The position numbers were made by a program, and so were the translations under genes. This document shows, in pieces, positions 43,962 through 52,252 of a stretch of DNA of 64,000 nucleotides. Each line of letters starts with the position of its first letter. The stretch's first letter is position 1. Source of the DNA: JBGPTK01 sp041497605. GTDB taxonomy: Bacteria > Acidobacteriota > Terriglobia > Acidiferrales > UBA7541. The notes below the pieces were generated by a model that saw only the letters and a program-made list of their open reading frames with translations, was not told where the DNA came from and did no database searches. The stretch spans positions 1-64,000 of the forward strand of contig JBGQGW010000001.1 in NCBI GenBank assembly GCA_041497605.1. Direction: 5' to 3'.

Positions 43962-44951
43962 ATGGAGAAAATATTAAACCAGGATGAGATTGACGCTCTT
44001 TTTCACTCTTCCCAGGGCAGCAAAAGCGAAAGAGTAAGAGAAAGGCCGACGAGAAGGGTAACCCGCTGCGATTTTCGCCAGGCGGGGCAGATTAACAAGG
44101 ATCAAGTCCGGGCCGTCTCGACTCTTCACGATACGTTTGCCGCGAACATCACGAATTCTCTCGCGGCCCATCTGCGCGTCGCCTTTGAAGTAAATCTTGT
44201 CTCCGTGGAGCAACTCAAGTACGCCGAGTTCCTCGGCCGAATGCCCGAGCTGACCTACTTGGCTTCGCTCGGCATTCAACCGCTGGAATCCAGCGGGCTC
44301 ATGCAAATGGATCTTTCGCTGGCCTTTCCGATCATCGATCTTGTTCTGGGAGGGCTCGGGAAGGGCGGCGTTGATGATCGCGGAATCACCGATATTGAAG
44401 AGCAAATTCTGGAAAGCGTGGTCCGGGTGATTATCCGGGAGCTCGAGGCGACCTGGCAGACAGTTTTGGAAGTGGGATTTTCCTTTGACCGTAGGCAACT
44501 TGCGGCGCAGGTGTTCAGTTTGATGTCCCCGACCGAAAAAGTGCTGTCCCTCAGCTTTGAGATTCGCATGCCGGATGCGAGAGGCATGCTAAATGTTGCG
44601 TTCCCGGCGGTAGTTTCGAATGCATTGTTGCGAAAACTTTCCGCCCAATGGGTCGGGCCGAGACCGATCGGATCATCCTCCAGCCGGGAACAGATCCGGC
44701 AGCGGTTGTCGGATTGCCAATTCCGAGTGGAACTCAATCTGCCCACTACATTGGTTCCGATTCGTCAGTTGCTCACGCTGGAGAAAGGCAATGTGATCAC
44801 ACTGAAGCAACGCGCCGGCGCTCCTGCCTGCTTGTCTGTGAGCTCAAAGGATATGTTCTTGGCATTCCCCGTGAGTTGCGGAACGCAGCGCGGGGCACGC
44901 GTGCAGCAGCCACTGTCGTTAGTAGATAAACAGCCGAAGGAGGCCAAATGA
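43962..44951 (+). CDS. fliM: Flagellar motor switch protein FliM
   Basis: 329 residues. The N-terminal CheY-binding motif LNQDEIDALF is at residues 5-14; the middle domain has the SLAAHLRVAFEVNL and ELTYLASLGIQPLESSGLMQMDLSLAFPIIDLVLGG blocks; a SpoA domain ends the protein. It binds FliG and CheY-P. The four-base overlap with the next gene couples it to the long FliN. Confidence 0.96.
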   Translation: MEKILNQDEIDALFHSSQGSKSERVRERPTRRVTRCDFRQAGQINKDQVRAVSTLHDTFAANITNSLAAHLRVAFEVNLVSVEQLKYAEFLGRMPELTYLASLGIQPLESSGLMQMDLSLAFPIIDLVLGGLGKGGVDDRGITDIEEQILESVVRVIIRELEATWQTVLEVGFSFDRRQLAAQVFSLMSPTEKVLSLSFEIRMPDARGMLNVAFPAVVSNALLRKLSAQWVGPRPIGSSSSREQIRQRLSDCQFRVELNLPTTLVPIRQLLTLEKGNVITLKQRAGAPACLSVSSKDMFLAFPVSCGTQRGARVQQPLSLVDKQPKEAK

Positions 44952-45880
44952 CCGACCAGGCTTCTCAGCCGCTGCCAGCCGAAGTTCAGGAGTTCCTGAA
45001 TTTGTGGGCTGCCGGTTTTTCGCAAGTGCTCGAACAGGTGGGCGGCAATCCTTCCACGGCGAAGACGACTCCAGTGCTCGAAGAAGCCGGGAAGGATGAA
45101 TCAAAGCCAGAGGTAACGGCGGGGGAGCAGTCTGCTGCTCCGACGGTTCGCACCCGATTTCTTGCGGGTGGATTGATTCGCGGTGAACTCGCTTTCACAA
45201 CCGCGGATTTCCAAGCAGTTCAACTTGGGCAAATCCTGATGTCCGAACCGCTCGATCCCGCTATGTCATTTGACGAAGGCCATCGTGACGCCTATGCAGA
45301 GCTACTTCGGCAGGTGGCGGGTGCGGTGGCGACTTCCGTCAAAGCAAAATTCGGCGGCCCAATCGATTTTACTTATGCAGGAGTTGAGCCTTCCTCCTGG
45401 ACCGCTGGGGCTCGCGCCGAGTTGAGCATTGTGATCCAGGGGGGGCTAGAGATTGATTTGAACGTGGAACTCGAAGGCGCCCTGGTAGAGACCATACGGA
45501 AGAAATCGGCGCCGGTGGCTCGAGCTGCGCCTGCAGCGGCGGCTGAGCCTGCCGGATTGCCGGTAGCTGCTCTAGAAGACGATGGGTCCATCGCATCTGT
45601 CATCCTCGATGGGCATGGATCCAATCTGGATCTCCTGCTCGATGTGGAATTGGACGTCAGCATCCGCTTCGGGCAAAGGGAGATGCTATTGCGAGATGTG
45701 CTGGATTTACGGACAGGGGCAGTCATCGAATTGGAGCGGGAGGTGGACGAGCCGGCGGAACTGCTGGTGGCGGGCCGGGTAGTGGCACATGGGGAAGTAG
45801 TGGTAGTCGACGGAAGTTACGGCCTGCGGATTACGGAAATTCTCAGCCCGCTGGAAAGAATCAAGAGCGTAGCAGCCTAG
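44948..45880 (+). CDS. fliN: Long FliN/FliY-type switch protein
   Basis: 310 residues. A SpoA domain fills the C-terminal 85 (LLLDVELDVSIRFGQREMLLRDVL ... GEVVVVDGSYGLRITEILSPLERI). The N-terminal 210 residues resemble the middle domain of FliM/CheC proteins (GHRDAYAELLRQVAGAVATSVKAKFGG). An Ala/Pro-rich linker (about 187-205) joins them. This is the FliY layout known from Bacillus and Leptospira, but no clear CheC-type D/ExxN phosphatase motif is seen. Coupled to fliM by ATGA. Confidence 0.9.
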   Translation: MTDQASQPLPAEVQEFLNLWAAGFSQVLEQVGGNPSTAKTTPVLEEAGKDESKPEVTAGEQSAAPTVRTRFLAGGLIRGELAFTTADFQAVQLGQILMSEPLDPAMSFDEGHRDAYAELLRQVAGAVATSVKAKFGGPIDFTYAGVEPSSWTAGARAELSIVIQGGLEIDLNVELEGALVETIRKKSAPVARAAPAAAAEPAGLPVAALEDDGSIASVILDGHGSNLDLLLDVELDVSIRFGQREMLLRDVLDLRTGAVIELEREVDEPAELLVAGRVVAHGEVVVVDGSYGLRITEILSPLERIKSVAA

Positions 45881-45887
45881 GGAGAAT

Positions 45888-46775
45888 ATGAGCACAGCAG
45901 GCACAATACAAATTCCGGAAGAAGTCTATCGTAAACCCAGGAAGCAATCCGGGCTGAGGAAGATGCTACCGCGATGCGAGAACGAGGATTGCAGTTCGCA
46001 TGGCGCGTTGTGGCCGCGGCTGAAACGCTGGTCGGCTGGGATCCGCTTGCATGACCGGTGGTATTGCGGGGCGGAGTGTCTTGAACGAGCAGCCACGGAA
46101 CTATTTACCGGATTGATCCATGCGGCGAGGCCAGCAAAGGTTAAAACGCACCGGATTCCTCTCGGATTGTTGCTGCTCTCCAAAGGCGTCATCAACGAGG
46201 AGCAACTCAAAACGGCTCTGCAGACGCAGCGCGAGGCCGGCAATGGCCGAATCGGGGAGTGGCTGCGCCGATTAAGCTACGCTTCAGAGCAGGACATCGC
46301 CGCAGGGGTAGCCGTGCAATGGGGTTGTCCGGTGTTTCCGCTGGAACGTGAACGAGGCTACATGGACTGCGCCCGTTTACTTCCGCTTCACCTACTCGAA
46401 TCAGCGCGGATGATACCCGTGTACATGTCACGAGATCGAAGTTTGGTTTATCTCGCTTTCTCCAACCGGATCGATCACACAACCATGTACGGGGTTGAAA
46501 GAATGCTGGAATGTAGAACCGTTCCATGTGTGGTCACCGATTCGTCGTTGGCTCATGCCCTCGACGAAATCCGCCAGATCACTCGGCCGAATCAAGTCTC
46601 CTTCGATAGCGACCGTAATCCGCAGGAAATGGCCCGAGCAACTCGGGGTTACGCCATGCAACTAGAAGCACACGAGATCCGGGTGGGAGGATTCGAGCGA
46701 GATGCCTGGGTGCGATTTTTCGGCGCTGGCCAGCCGCGCGACCTTCTGTTCCATCTTGCACCTGCAAACGCCTAA
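45888..46775 (+). CDS. Cys4-MshEN protein, putative c-di-GMP receptor in the motor operon
   Basis: 295 residues. Residues 30-64 hold a zinc-type site: Cys30, Cys35, Cys60 and Cys64 (CENEDC and CGAEC). Residues about 89-114 (PLGLLLLSKGVINEEQLKTA plus LQTQ) and 121-148 (RIGEWLRRLS ... AAGVAVQWGCP) match the two tandem motifs of the MshEN c-di-GMP domain: (R)xLGxxLxxxGxIxxxQLxxALxxQ and RxGxxL...AxQxGxP. The part to about 230 continues as the GspE N-terminal fold (LLPLHLLESARMIPVYMSRDRSLVYLAFSN style). No ATPase domain follows. It starts 7 bases after fliN with GGAG. Family assignment to MshEN is from motif reading; function is inference. Confidence 0.78.
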   Translation: MSTAGTIQIPEEVYRKPRKQSGLRKMLPRCENEDCSSHGALWPRLKRWSAGIRLHDRWYCGAECLERAATELFTGLIHAARPAKVKTHRIPLGLLLLSKGVINEEQLKTALQTQREAGNGRIGEWLRRLSYASEQDIAAGVAVQWGCPVFPLERERGYMDCARLLPLHLLESARMIPVYMSRDRSLVYLAFSNRIDHTTMYGVERMLECRTVPCVVTDSSLAHALDEIRQITRPNQVSFDSDRNPQEMARATRGYAMQLEAHEIRVGGFERDAWVRFFGAGQPRDLLFHLAPANA

Positions 46776-46880
46776 GCCGTTTAGATTCTCTGATTGGGAA
46801 TGATCGCTCAGGACGAAACAATTAAAGAACTCACTCGTCGTGCCGATGAAATCTAAGCAGGCCATTTGGGTGAGAGCCTT

Positions 46881-47870
46881 ATGGATTTACTTCAACGGTC
46901 CGGGCGGACCACGGCGATGAGCATCCGGACTCCACCTGAGGTTCAACAACGCAGAAAGCAAAGGTTGCTGGCGATCTTGGCCGAGGCACTGCCCACATTG
47001 CCTTGCTACGTTTTCGAGTTGAACACGTTGCTGGGAGCATCGGTAGTGGATCTCAAGCGTGTTTGCAAGGTGATCCGCCGTGATCCAAGTCTCACTGCTC
47101 AGGTCATTCGGGTCTGCAACTCTGCTCTGTTCGGTTTGCGGCGCCGGATCTTTCGCGTGGAGGATGCCGCCATTTTGATGGGCATCGAAAGGCTTCGCAC
47201 GATGGTGCTGACCTGTTCCTTGCTTGAATTCACCGGCGATTGGAGCGATGGAGAGAAAGTACGAGCGTATTGGCATCATTCTTTCCTGACGGCGATGCTG
47301 AGCGAACGAATTGCCCGTTGGATCCGGCACGCGGAGCCGGAGCAGGCATATCTGGCTGGGCTTCTCCATGACGTGGGAAAGCTGCCGCTGATGATGGTTT
47401 TGGCCGAGGAAGGACCCGGCCGTCCAATCGTGCTGCCCACGAACAGCTCCGGGGAACTGGAACAGGAAAGGGAGTATTTTGGTTTGGATCATTGTGAAGT
47501 GGGGCGATGGATGGGGATTTCCTGGAATTTTTTCCCATGTCACATTGATGTGTTCGAATCCCATCATGCGCCCGAATCCGCGATGCACGATCCCACTCTG
47601 GTGGGAATCGTGGCGGCGGCGGATCATTTTTGCGAATCACGCGAGAAGTCTTGCGAGCAGGAAACCGCGGATGCGAAATCGGCCGCCGCGAAGGATGAAG
47701 AGGAGTTTATCGGCCGCTGTTTGCCTGCTGTGAATGCAGACGAGCGGCAAAAAATCCTCCAGACGCTGGGAGTGGAATACATAAGTCTTCACAAGCTGTT
47801 CGAATCCTCTCAGGTGGGAAGCAAAGATCCCGTGGCAAAGGTTACTTCGATTTCCAGCAGGGGAGAGTGA
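46881..47870 (+). CDS. HDOD domain signalling protein
   Basis: 329 residues from ATG 46881 (TTG 46866 is an alternative). The HDOD domain (about 25-240) has LPTLPCYVFELNTLL, the IRRDPSLTAQVIRVCNSALFG stretch and the metal-site-like LLHDVGKLPLMM. HDOD domains are HD-related modules, often regulators of c-di-GMP or chemotaxis systems, with unproven catalytic activity. It lies between the MshEN protein and cheY, three bases from the latter, so it belongs to a motor-control set. Confidence 0.9.
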   Translation: MDLLQRSGRTTAMSIRTPPEVQQRRKQRLLAILAEALPTLPCYVFELNTLLGASVVDLKRVCKVIRRDPSLTAQVIRVCNSALFGLRRRIFRVEDAAILMGIERLRTMVLTCSLLEFTGDWSDGEKVRAYWHHSFLTAMLSERIARWIRHAEPEQAYLAGLLHDVGKLPLMMVLAEEGPGRPIVLPTNSSGELEQEREYFGLDHCEVGRWMGISWNFFPCHIDVFESHHAPESAMHDPTLVGIVAAADHFCESREKSCEQETADAKSAAAKDEEEFIGRCLPAVNADERQKILQTLGVEYISLHKLFESSQVGSKDPVAKVTSISSRGE

Positions 47871-47873
47871 GCG

Positions 47874-48260
47874 ATGAAGAAAATATCGGTACTGATCATA
47901 GATGACTCCGCGGTGATGCGTAAGATCGTCGAGCGGTCGCTGCGCCAGGCAGGACTCGAACTGGTCAAGGTGCTCGAAGCCGGGAACGGTGTCGAAGCAT
48001 TAGCCGCACTCCGGCGAGAGAAGGTGGACCTTATCTTGAGCGACATCAACATGCCATCGATGGATGGGCTGGAATTTCTCAAGCAGCTGCCCACCATTGA
48101 ATCCGCGAAGGGAGTTCCGGTGGTGATGATCACTACGGAAGGCAGCGAATCCCGAGTGGTGGAAGCAATTTCGGCAGGCGCAAGCGGTTATATCCGCAAG
48201 CCCTTTACACCCGACCAGGTGAAAGAGCGGGTGGCATCTCTTGTGGAGGGCTTAGAATGA
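47874..48260 (+). CDS. cheY: Chemotaxis response regulator CheY
   Basis: 128 residues, a single receiver domain: acidic pair DD (10-11), phosphoacceptor Asp57 (LSDINMPSMDG), Thr87 and Lys109 in YIRKPF. CheY-P binds the FliM N-terminus and alters rotation. It overlaps the cheX gene by four bases. No CheA, CheW or receptor gene is in the window, so the input kinase lies elsewhere. Confidence 0.95.
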   Translation: MKKISVLIIDDSAVMRKIVERSLRQAGLELVKVLEAGNGVEALAALRREKVDLILSDINMPSMDGLEFLKQLPTIESAKGVPVVMITTEGSESRVVEAISAGASGYIRKPFTPDQVKERVASLVEGLE

Positions 48261-48748
48261 GCCAGCATTCAAATTCAAATATATCGACAACGATTCATCC
48301 CCATCGTGCATGGGACAAACATATGGAGGACTCCACTGCCGAAGTCTTTGAAATGATGGTCGGTGGGCCGATTGAGCTGATGACGGATGCCGGCGCCACT
48401 GCAACGGGCGACATCACCGGAATGATCGGCCTGGCTGGCGCCCTTTGCGGGGTTCTTAGTATCCGTTGTACGCAGGGTGCTGCCGAAAAGATCGCCTATC
48501 GGATGCTGGGCGGAACCGACAACTCTGCGAGCAGCCTGCGTGATGCCCTGGGAGAAATCTGTAACATGGTTGCCGGAAACTTGAAAAACAAAATCCCCGG
48601 CCTAGCCGATTCCTGCATGCTTTCTGTGCCCACCGTCGTCTGCGGAGAAGATTACGAACTGTATACCATGGTGGATGGCGAACGCTTCCAGATCGCCATG
48701 AATTTTGAAGGGCTGCCTATCTGGATCGCACTCTCGCTCCACAACTAA
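48257..48748 (+). CDS. cheX: CheX-type CheY-P phosphatase
   Basis: 163 residues. The catalytic ExxN motif of CheC/CheX/FliY phosphatases is seen once: Glu100 and Asn103 in LGEICNMVAGN. CheX dimers remove phosphate from CheY-P and have one active motif per monomer, which fits. The N-terminal 20 residues are variable. Its coupling to cheY points to direct signal termination. Confidence 0.92.
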   Translation: MSQHSNSNISTTIHPHRAWDKHMEDSTAEVFEMMVGGPIELMTDAGATATGDITGMIGLAGALCGVLSIRCTQGAAEKIAYRMLGGTDNSASSLRDALGEICNMVAGNLKNKIPGLADSCMLSVPTVVCGEDYELYTMVDGERFQIAMNFEGLPIWIALSLHN

Positions 48749-48775
48749 TCGCCAACCTTTACCGATCAAATCTGG

Positions 48776-48804
48776 CCGGGGATTTAGAGTTTTCTAATCC
48801 CCGG
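48776..48804 (+). terminator. Hairpin after cheX
   Basis: CCGGGGATT (48776-48784) pairs perfectly with AATCCCCGG (48796-48804), 28 bases after the cheX stop. There is no T-run after it, so it may be a weak or factor-dependent terminator. The 226-base gap to flgF contains nothing else except the sigma54 element at its end. Confidence 0.55.
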
Positions 48805-48950
48805 GCTGGCGAGGATTACGGATTCTCGTTTTCTTGGCTTCTTGTGCTGTCCGAACTCTCTAGGCCGATGCCTCTCCAATTTTCCCCGTTTTAGCCGCCC
48901 ATAAGTCCTGCCAATGCTTCATTCGCTCCTCATCCAATCCTAATCTTCTT

Positions 48951-48966
48951 TGGAGCTGAGAATGCT
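48951..48966 (+). promoter_or_regulatory. Sigma54 promoter for flgFGAHIJ
   Basis: TGGAGCTGAGAATGCT: GG-N10-GC spacing with 8 of 12 consensus positions. The predicted start, about 48977, is downstream of ATG 48976, so translation must begin at ATG 48991, which has GGAGG 8 bases upstream. The same layout is seen at fliK. Confidence 0.55.
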
Positions 48967-48990
48967 TTCTCAGTCATGGAGGTCGAGCCC

Positions 48991-49746
48991 ATGGACAGCG
49001 GATATTACGCGGCATTCTCCGGACTTCTGGCGCGTACGCAGGCGCTGGACGTCGTAGCCAATAACCTGGCGAACGTGAATACGACGGGATACAAGTCCCA
49101 GCACGAATTCTACGATGCACTGACTGCGAGCCAGGAAAATGCATCGCTCAGCCCGATCAACCAGGCGGCCAATCGTTTCGGAGTGTTGGGGGGCAATTTT
49201 GTTGATGTTCACGCCGGGCCCTTTGAGCCGACGGGAAACAGCCTCGACTTATCGATCCAGAAGGCGGGGTTCTTCGCTGTGCAAACGAAGTCCGGAGTGC
49301 GATACACGCGAAACGGGAATTTCCAGCTGAATAGCGCTCGACAACTCGTCACAAAGGAAGGCGACCCAGTCTTGGGGATTGGCGGCCCAACGATGGTTAC
49401 GGACGCTCCGATTACGGTTCCTCCCGGCGAGCTCTCCGTGAGTGCCGATGGAACACTTTCCGTGGCCGGCACCTTGGCGGGGCAGTTGCGCGTCGTCGAA
49501 CTCACACAGGGAGCGCAATTGGCCCCCGAGGGGAATTCTTATTTTTTGGCGCCTGCCGGGAGCGTGCACCCTTCGCTGAATCCGGAAGTGCAGCAGGGAT
49601 CGTTGGAAGGATCGAATATGAATCCGGTAGCCGGCACGGTGGCGCTGATTGCCATCCAACGTTCCGCGCAGATGATGGAACGCGCGCTTTCGATTTTTAA
49701 CAACGATTTTAACCGAACCGCGGCAGAGCAAGTCGCGCGAGATTAA
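48991..49746 (+). CDS. flgF: Flagellar proximal rod protein FlgF
   Basis: 251 residues from ATG 48991 (see the sigma54 element upstream). Rod motif LDVVANNLANVNTTGYKSQHEF near residue 18 and C-terminal helix VAGTVALIAIQRSAQMMERALSIF. First gene of flgF-flgG-flgA-flgH-flgI-flgJ. A 5-residue extension from ATG 48976 is less likely. Confidence 0.94.
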   Translation: MDSGYYAAFSGLLARTQALDVVANNLANVNTTGYKSQHEFYDALTASQENASLSPINQAANRFGVLGGNFVDVHAGPFEPTGNSLDLSIQKAGFFAVQTKSGVRYTRNGNFQLNSARQLVTKEGDPVLGIGGPTMVTDAPITVPPGELSVSADGTLSVAGTLAGQLRVVELTQGAQLAPEGNSYFLAPAGSVHPSLNPEVQQGSLEGSNMNPVAGTVALIAIQRSAQMMERALSIFNNDFNRTAAEQVARD

Positions 49747-49764
49747 TAACCCCAAGGAGAAACA

Positions 49765-50556
49765 ATGTTTCGTGCCCTCTACACTGCGGCGAGCGGAATG
49801 AATGCGCAGCAGATGAACCTGGATAACATCGCGAATAATCTTGCGAACTCCAGCACGGCTGGATTCCGCCGACGCCGGCTGCAGTTTCAGGACTTGATGT
49901 ACCAAAACCTGATCACGCCCGGCGCTGCGGCAACTCAGCAGACTACTTTGCCGGCGGGTCTGCAGATCGGGCTGGGCACGCGGGCTGCGGCCACCGAAGT
50001 TGTTCAAGCACAGGGGGATTTCAGCTCTACGGGCAATCCGCTGGATCTGGCGATCCGAGGCCAGGGGTTTTTCCAGGTCACGACGCCGAGCGGCGAGATC
50101 GCTTATACGCGCAGCGGAACGTTTCATCTGGATTCCCAAGGTAACATGGTGACGGCCGATGGCGATGCTCTTCAGCCTTCCATTTCCATACCAGCAAACG
50201 CGCTGTCCGTCAGCATAGGCACAGACGGCACGGTGAGCGTAACGCAGCAGGGACAACAGCAATCGCAAATCGTCGGCACAATCCAGCTCGCCATGTTTCC
50301 AAATCCAGGCGGGCTGAACAGCATCGGCGGCAATCTTTTCCTGGCCACTTCCGCTTCCGGCGACCCGACTGTGGGAACGCCGGGTTCGGCGGAAGGTTTG
50401 GGCACAATTCAGCAGGGAATGCTCGAAGGCTCCAATGTAAGCGTGGTTGAGGAATTCGTGAACATGATCCTCGCGCAGCGTGCCTATGAAGCGAATTCGC
50501 GAGTGATAAAAGCGGCAGACGAAATGATGCAGCAATTGAACGGCCTGGCAACCTAA
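49765..50556 (+). CDS. flgG: Flagellar distal rod protein FlgG
   Basis: 263 residues, the usual length. N-terminal ALYTAASGMNAQQMNLDNIANNLANSSTAGF and C-terminal EGSNVSVVEEFVNMILAQRAYEANSRVIKAADEMM are highly typical. It follows flgF by 18 bases with AAGGAG. Confidence 0.98.
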   Translation: MFRALYTAASGMNAQQMNLDNIANNLANSSTAGFRRRRLQFQDLMYQNLITPGAAATQQTTLPAGLQIGLGTRAAATEVVQAQGDFSSTGNPLDLAIRGQGFFQVTTPSGEIAYTRSGTFHLDSQGNMVTADGDALQPSISIPANALSVSIGTDGTVSVTQQGQQQSQIVGTIQLAMFPNPGGLNSIGGNLFLATSASGDPTVGTPGSAEGLGTIQQGMLEGSNVSVVEEFVNMILAQRAYEANSRVIKAADEMMQQLNGLAT

Positions 50557-50567
50557 GGATTGATGGC

Positions 50568-51485
50568 ATGACTTATATGGGCCAGATAGTGCGGCGGCTG
50601 AGTGTGATGACTCTTGAGCTGGCGGCGATTGCGGCTGGCGTGGGAGCGGAGTCCGCGCGCCATGTCAGGCTTCTCGACGCGGTGACCGCTTCACACGACA
50701 GTGTCGCACTTGCGGATCTGCTTCCGGGAGATGCGCCGGCGAAATTGCGCGCGCGGGTTTCGAGTATCACCGTAGCCAATTCGCCGCAACCTGGAATCAC
50801 GCGCATGCTCCAGCGGAGTACGCTGCTGCAGAAACTGAAATCCACTCCGGATCTTCTCCAACAGCTCGAGATTCCGGATTGGATCGTGATCCGCCGTGAA
50901 TCTCGCGAACTCACGCGCGATGAAGTCTTCCGAACAATCCGCGGCACTCTGGAGCAGAATCATTTTCCCCAGGCGTTGCAATTGACTCCAGAAGCAATCC
51001 GAATGGCCGTGCCGGTCCACGTGACGCAGGCCAATTCCGGCCTCAGAGTTCTGAGAATGAATCTCGATCCGGAGTCCGGCACGATCATCTTCCAGCTCTG
51101 GCCATCCCAAGAGCCGAAGATTCACCCCTTCGATGTATCCGTCATTTTACAGCCGGGGATTACTGCTTGGAATTCGGCTATCCAACCAGGCCGAAGCGTG
51201 CAATTTGACACGATGGGTAAGGAAGTGCCGCAAAGAGAGAATCATCACTTCGCTACTGCAAAAACAACAGTCCGCACAGGTCATAAACCGGATACACCGC
51301 CGTTAGTGACGCCAGGACAGATTGCAGTGATTCTCTTGCAAGGGAACGACATGCAAGTTTACACGTACGGCCTGCCGCTCGAGCGCGGCGCGCTCGGCGA
51401 TACCATTCGCGTGCGAAGCGAATCTACCGGAAGAGTTTTTCTCGCGCAGGTGATGGCGCACAATTCCTTGCAGGCTGCGTTCTAA
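50568..51485 (+). CDS. flgA: P-ring assembly chaperone FlgA
   Basis: 305 residues, longer than E. coli FlgA (219) by an N-terminal domain. The C-terminal SAF-like part has GDTIRVRSESTGRVFLAQVM; the N-terminal hydrophobic stretch looks like a signal peptide (ALAAIAAGVGAES-type, here LELAAIAAGVGA). FlgA helps the P-ring protein FlgI assemble in the periplasm. Located just before flgH and flgI. Confidence 0.88.
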   Translation: MTYMGQIVRRLSVMTLELAAIAAGVGAESARHVRLLDAVTASHDSVALADLLPGDAPAKLRARVSSITVANSPQPGITRMLQRSTLLQKLKSTPDLLQQLEIPDWIVIRRESRELTRDEVFRTIRGTLEQNHFPQALQLTPEAIRMAVPVHVTQANSGLRVLRMNLDPESGTIIFQLWPSQEPKIHPFDVSVILQPGITAWNSAIQPGRSVQFDTMGKEVPQRENHHFATAKTTVRTGHKPDTPPLVTPGQIAVILLQGNDMQVYTYGLPLERGALGDTIRVRSESTGRVFLAQVMAHNSLQAAF

Positions 51486-51497
51486 CAGAGGCGACGA

Positions 51498-52232
51498 ATG
51501 AATCACGAATTCGGGACCAAGAAATTGATGAGGATCGTGGCGATATTGCTGGCGGCCATTGGGACATTGCCAGGCCTGGCGGCCGCTAAATCAAAAGTGA
51601 AGAAGCGAGCGGGTCCGGCGAGCACCGGATTAGCCGACTATCTCAGCCGCATGAGATCTTCCGCTTTGCTGGGCGGGCCAACGACGATGGGGAGTTTGTG
51701 GAATCCTCAAAACAATTTTGTATCGTTCTCGACCGACTATAAGGCCCGCAATGCGGGCGATCTGGTGACCATTCTGCTGATCGATCAATTCGATTCGACT
51801 TCGAACAATACCATTAAGCAGCAGCGCACGTTCAGCACCAACTCGGCCGTTACCGGCCTGCTGGGCACCGTCGGCGCGCGCAGCCGTTTGCAGAACTTGT
51901 TCGCGGCCAATTCAGCCGTGAACCTGAACGGTCAGGGACAATCGGCTGTGAACTCGAGTTTGAAGACTACCCTTTCCGGATATGTGGTGGAAGTCCTTCC
52001 GAACGGCATACTGGTGGTGGAAGCAGCGCGGGACATGAACATCAATAACGAGCGGCAAACAATTCTTGTGCGCGGCTTGATCCGTCCCGGTGATTTAGCC
52101 GCCGACAATTCGGTTCCATCGAGCGCGCTGAGTAACCTGGAAGTGGAAGTGAAAGGCAAAGGCATTGTGAGCGATGGATCGCGCCAACCGAATATCGTGA
52201 TCCGCACGTTGCTTCGCATCCTGGCGTTTTGA
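51498..52232 (+). CDS. flgH: Flagellar L-ring protein FlgH, apparently not lipidated
   Basis: 244 residues. The body has the FlgH blocks ARNAGDLVTILLIDQFDS and LVVEAARDMNINNERQTILVRGLIRPGDL. Normal FlgH is an outer-membrane lipoprotein; here the leader (IVAILLAAIGTLPGLAAAKS) has no cysteine and looks like a signal peptidase I site. The L ring forms the outer-membrane bushing, so the organism has an outer membrane. Confidence 0.94.
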   Translation: MNHEFGTKKLMRIVAILLAAIGTLPGLAAAKSKVKKRAGPASTGLADYLSRMRSSALLGGPTTMGSLWNPQNNFVSFSTDYKARNAGDLVTILLIDQFDSTSNNTIKQQRTFSTNSAVTGLLGTVGARSRLQNLFAANSAVNLNGQGQSAVNSSLKTTLSGYVVEVLPNGILVVEAARDMNINNERQTILVRGLIRPGDLAADNSVPSSALSNLEVEVKGKGIVSDGSRQPNIVIRTLLRILAF

Positions 52233-52252
52233 AATCGGGGAGACTCTATCGC

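Noticed and set aside
46800..46856. 18-codon frame (MIAQDETIKELTRRADEI) between the MshEN and HDOD genes
   Set aside because: Protein-like residues but too short, and no ribosome site; could be a truncated remnant. Not enough to call.
49249..50535. 428-codon minus-strand frame opposite flgF and flgG
   Set aside because: Antisense to two complete, typical rod genes; its His/Arg/Ser-rich translation has no domain-like pattern. A codon-bias shadow.
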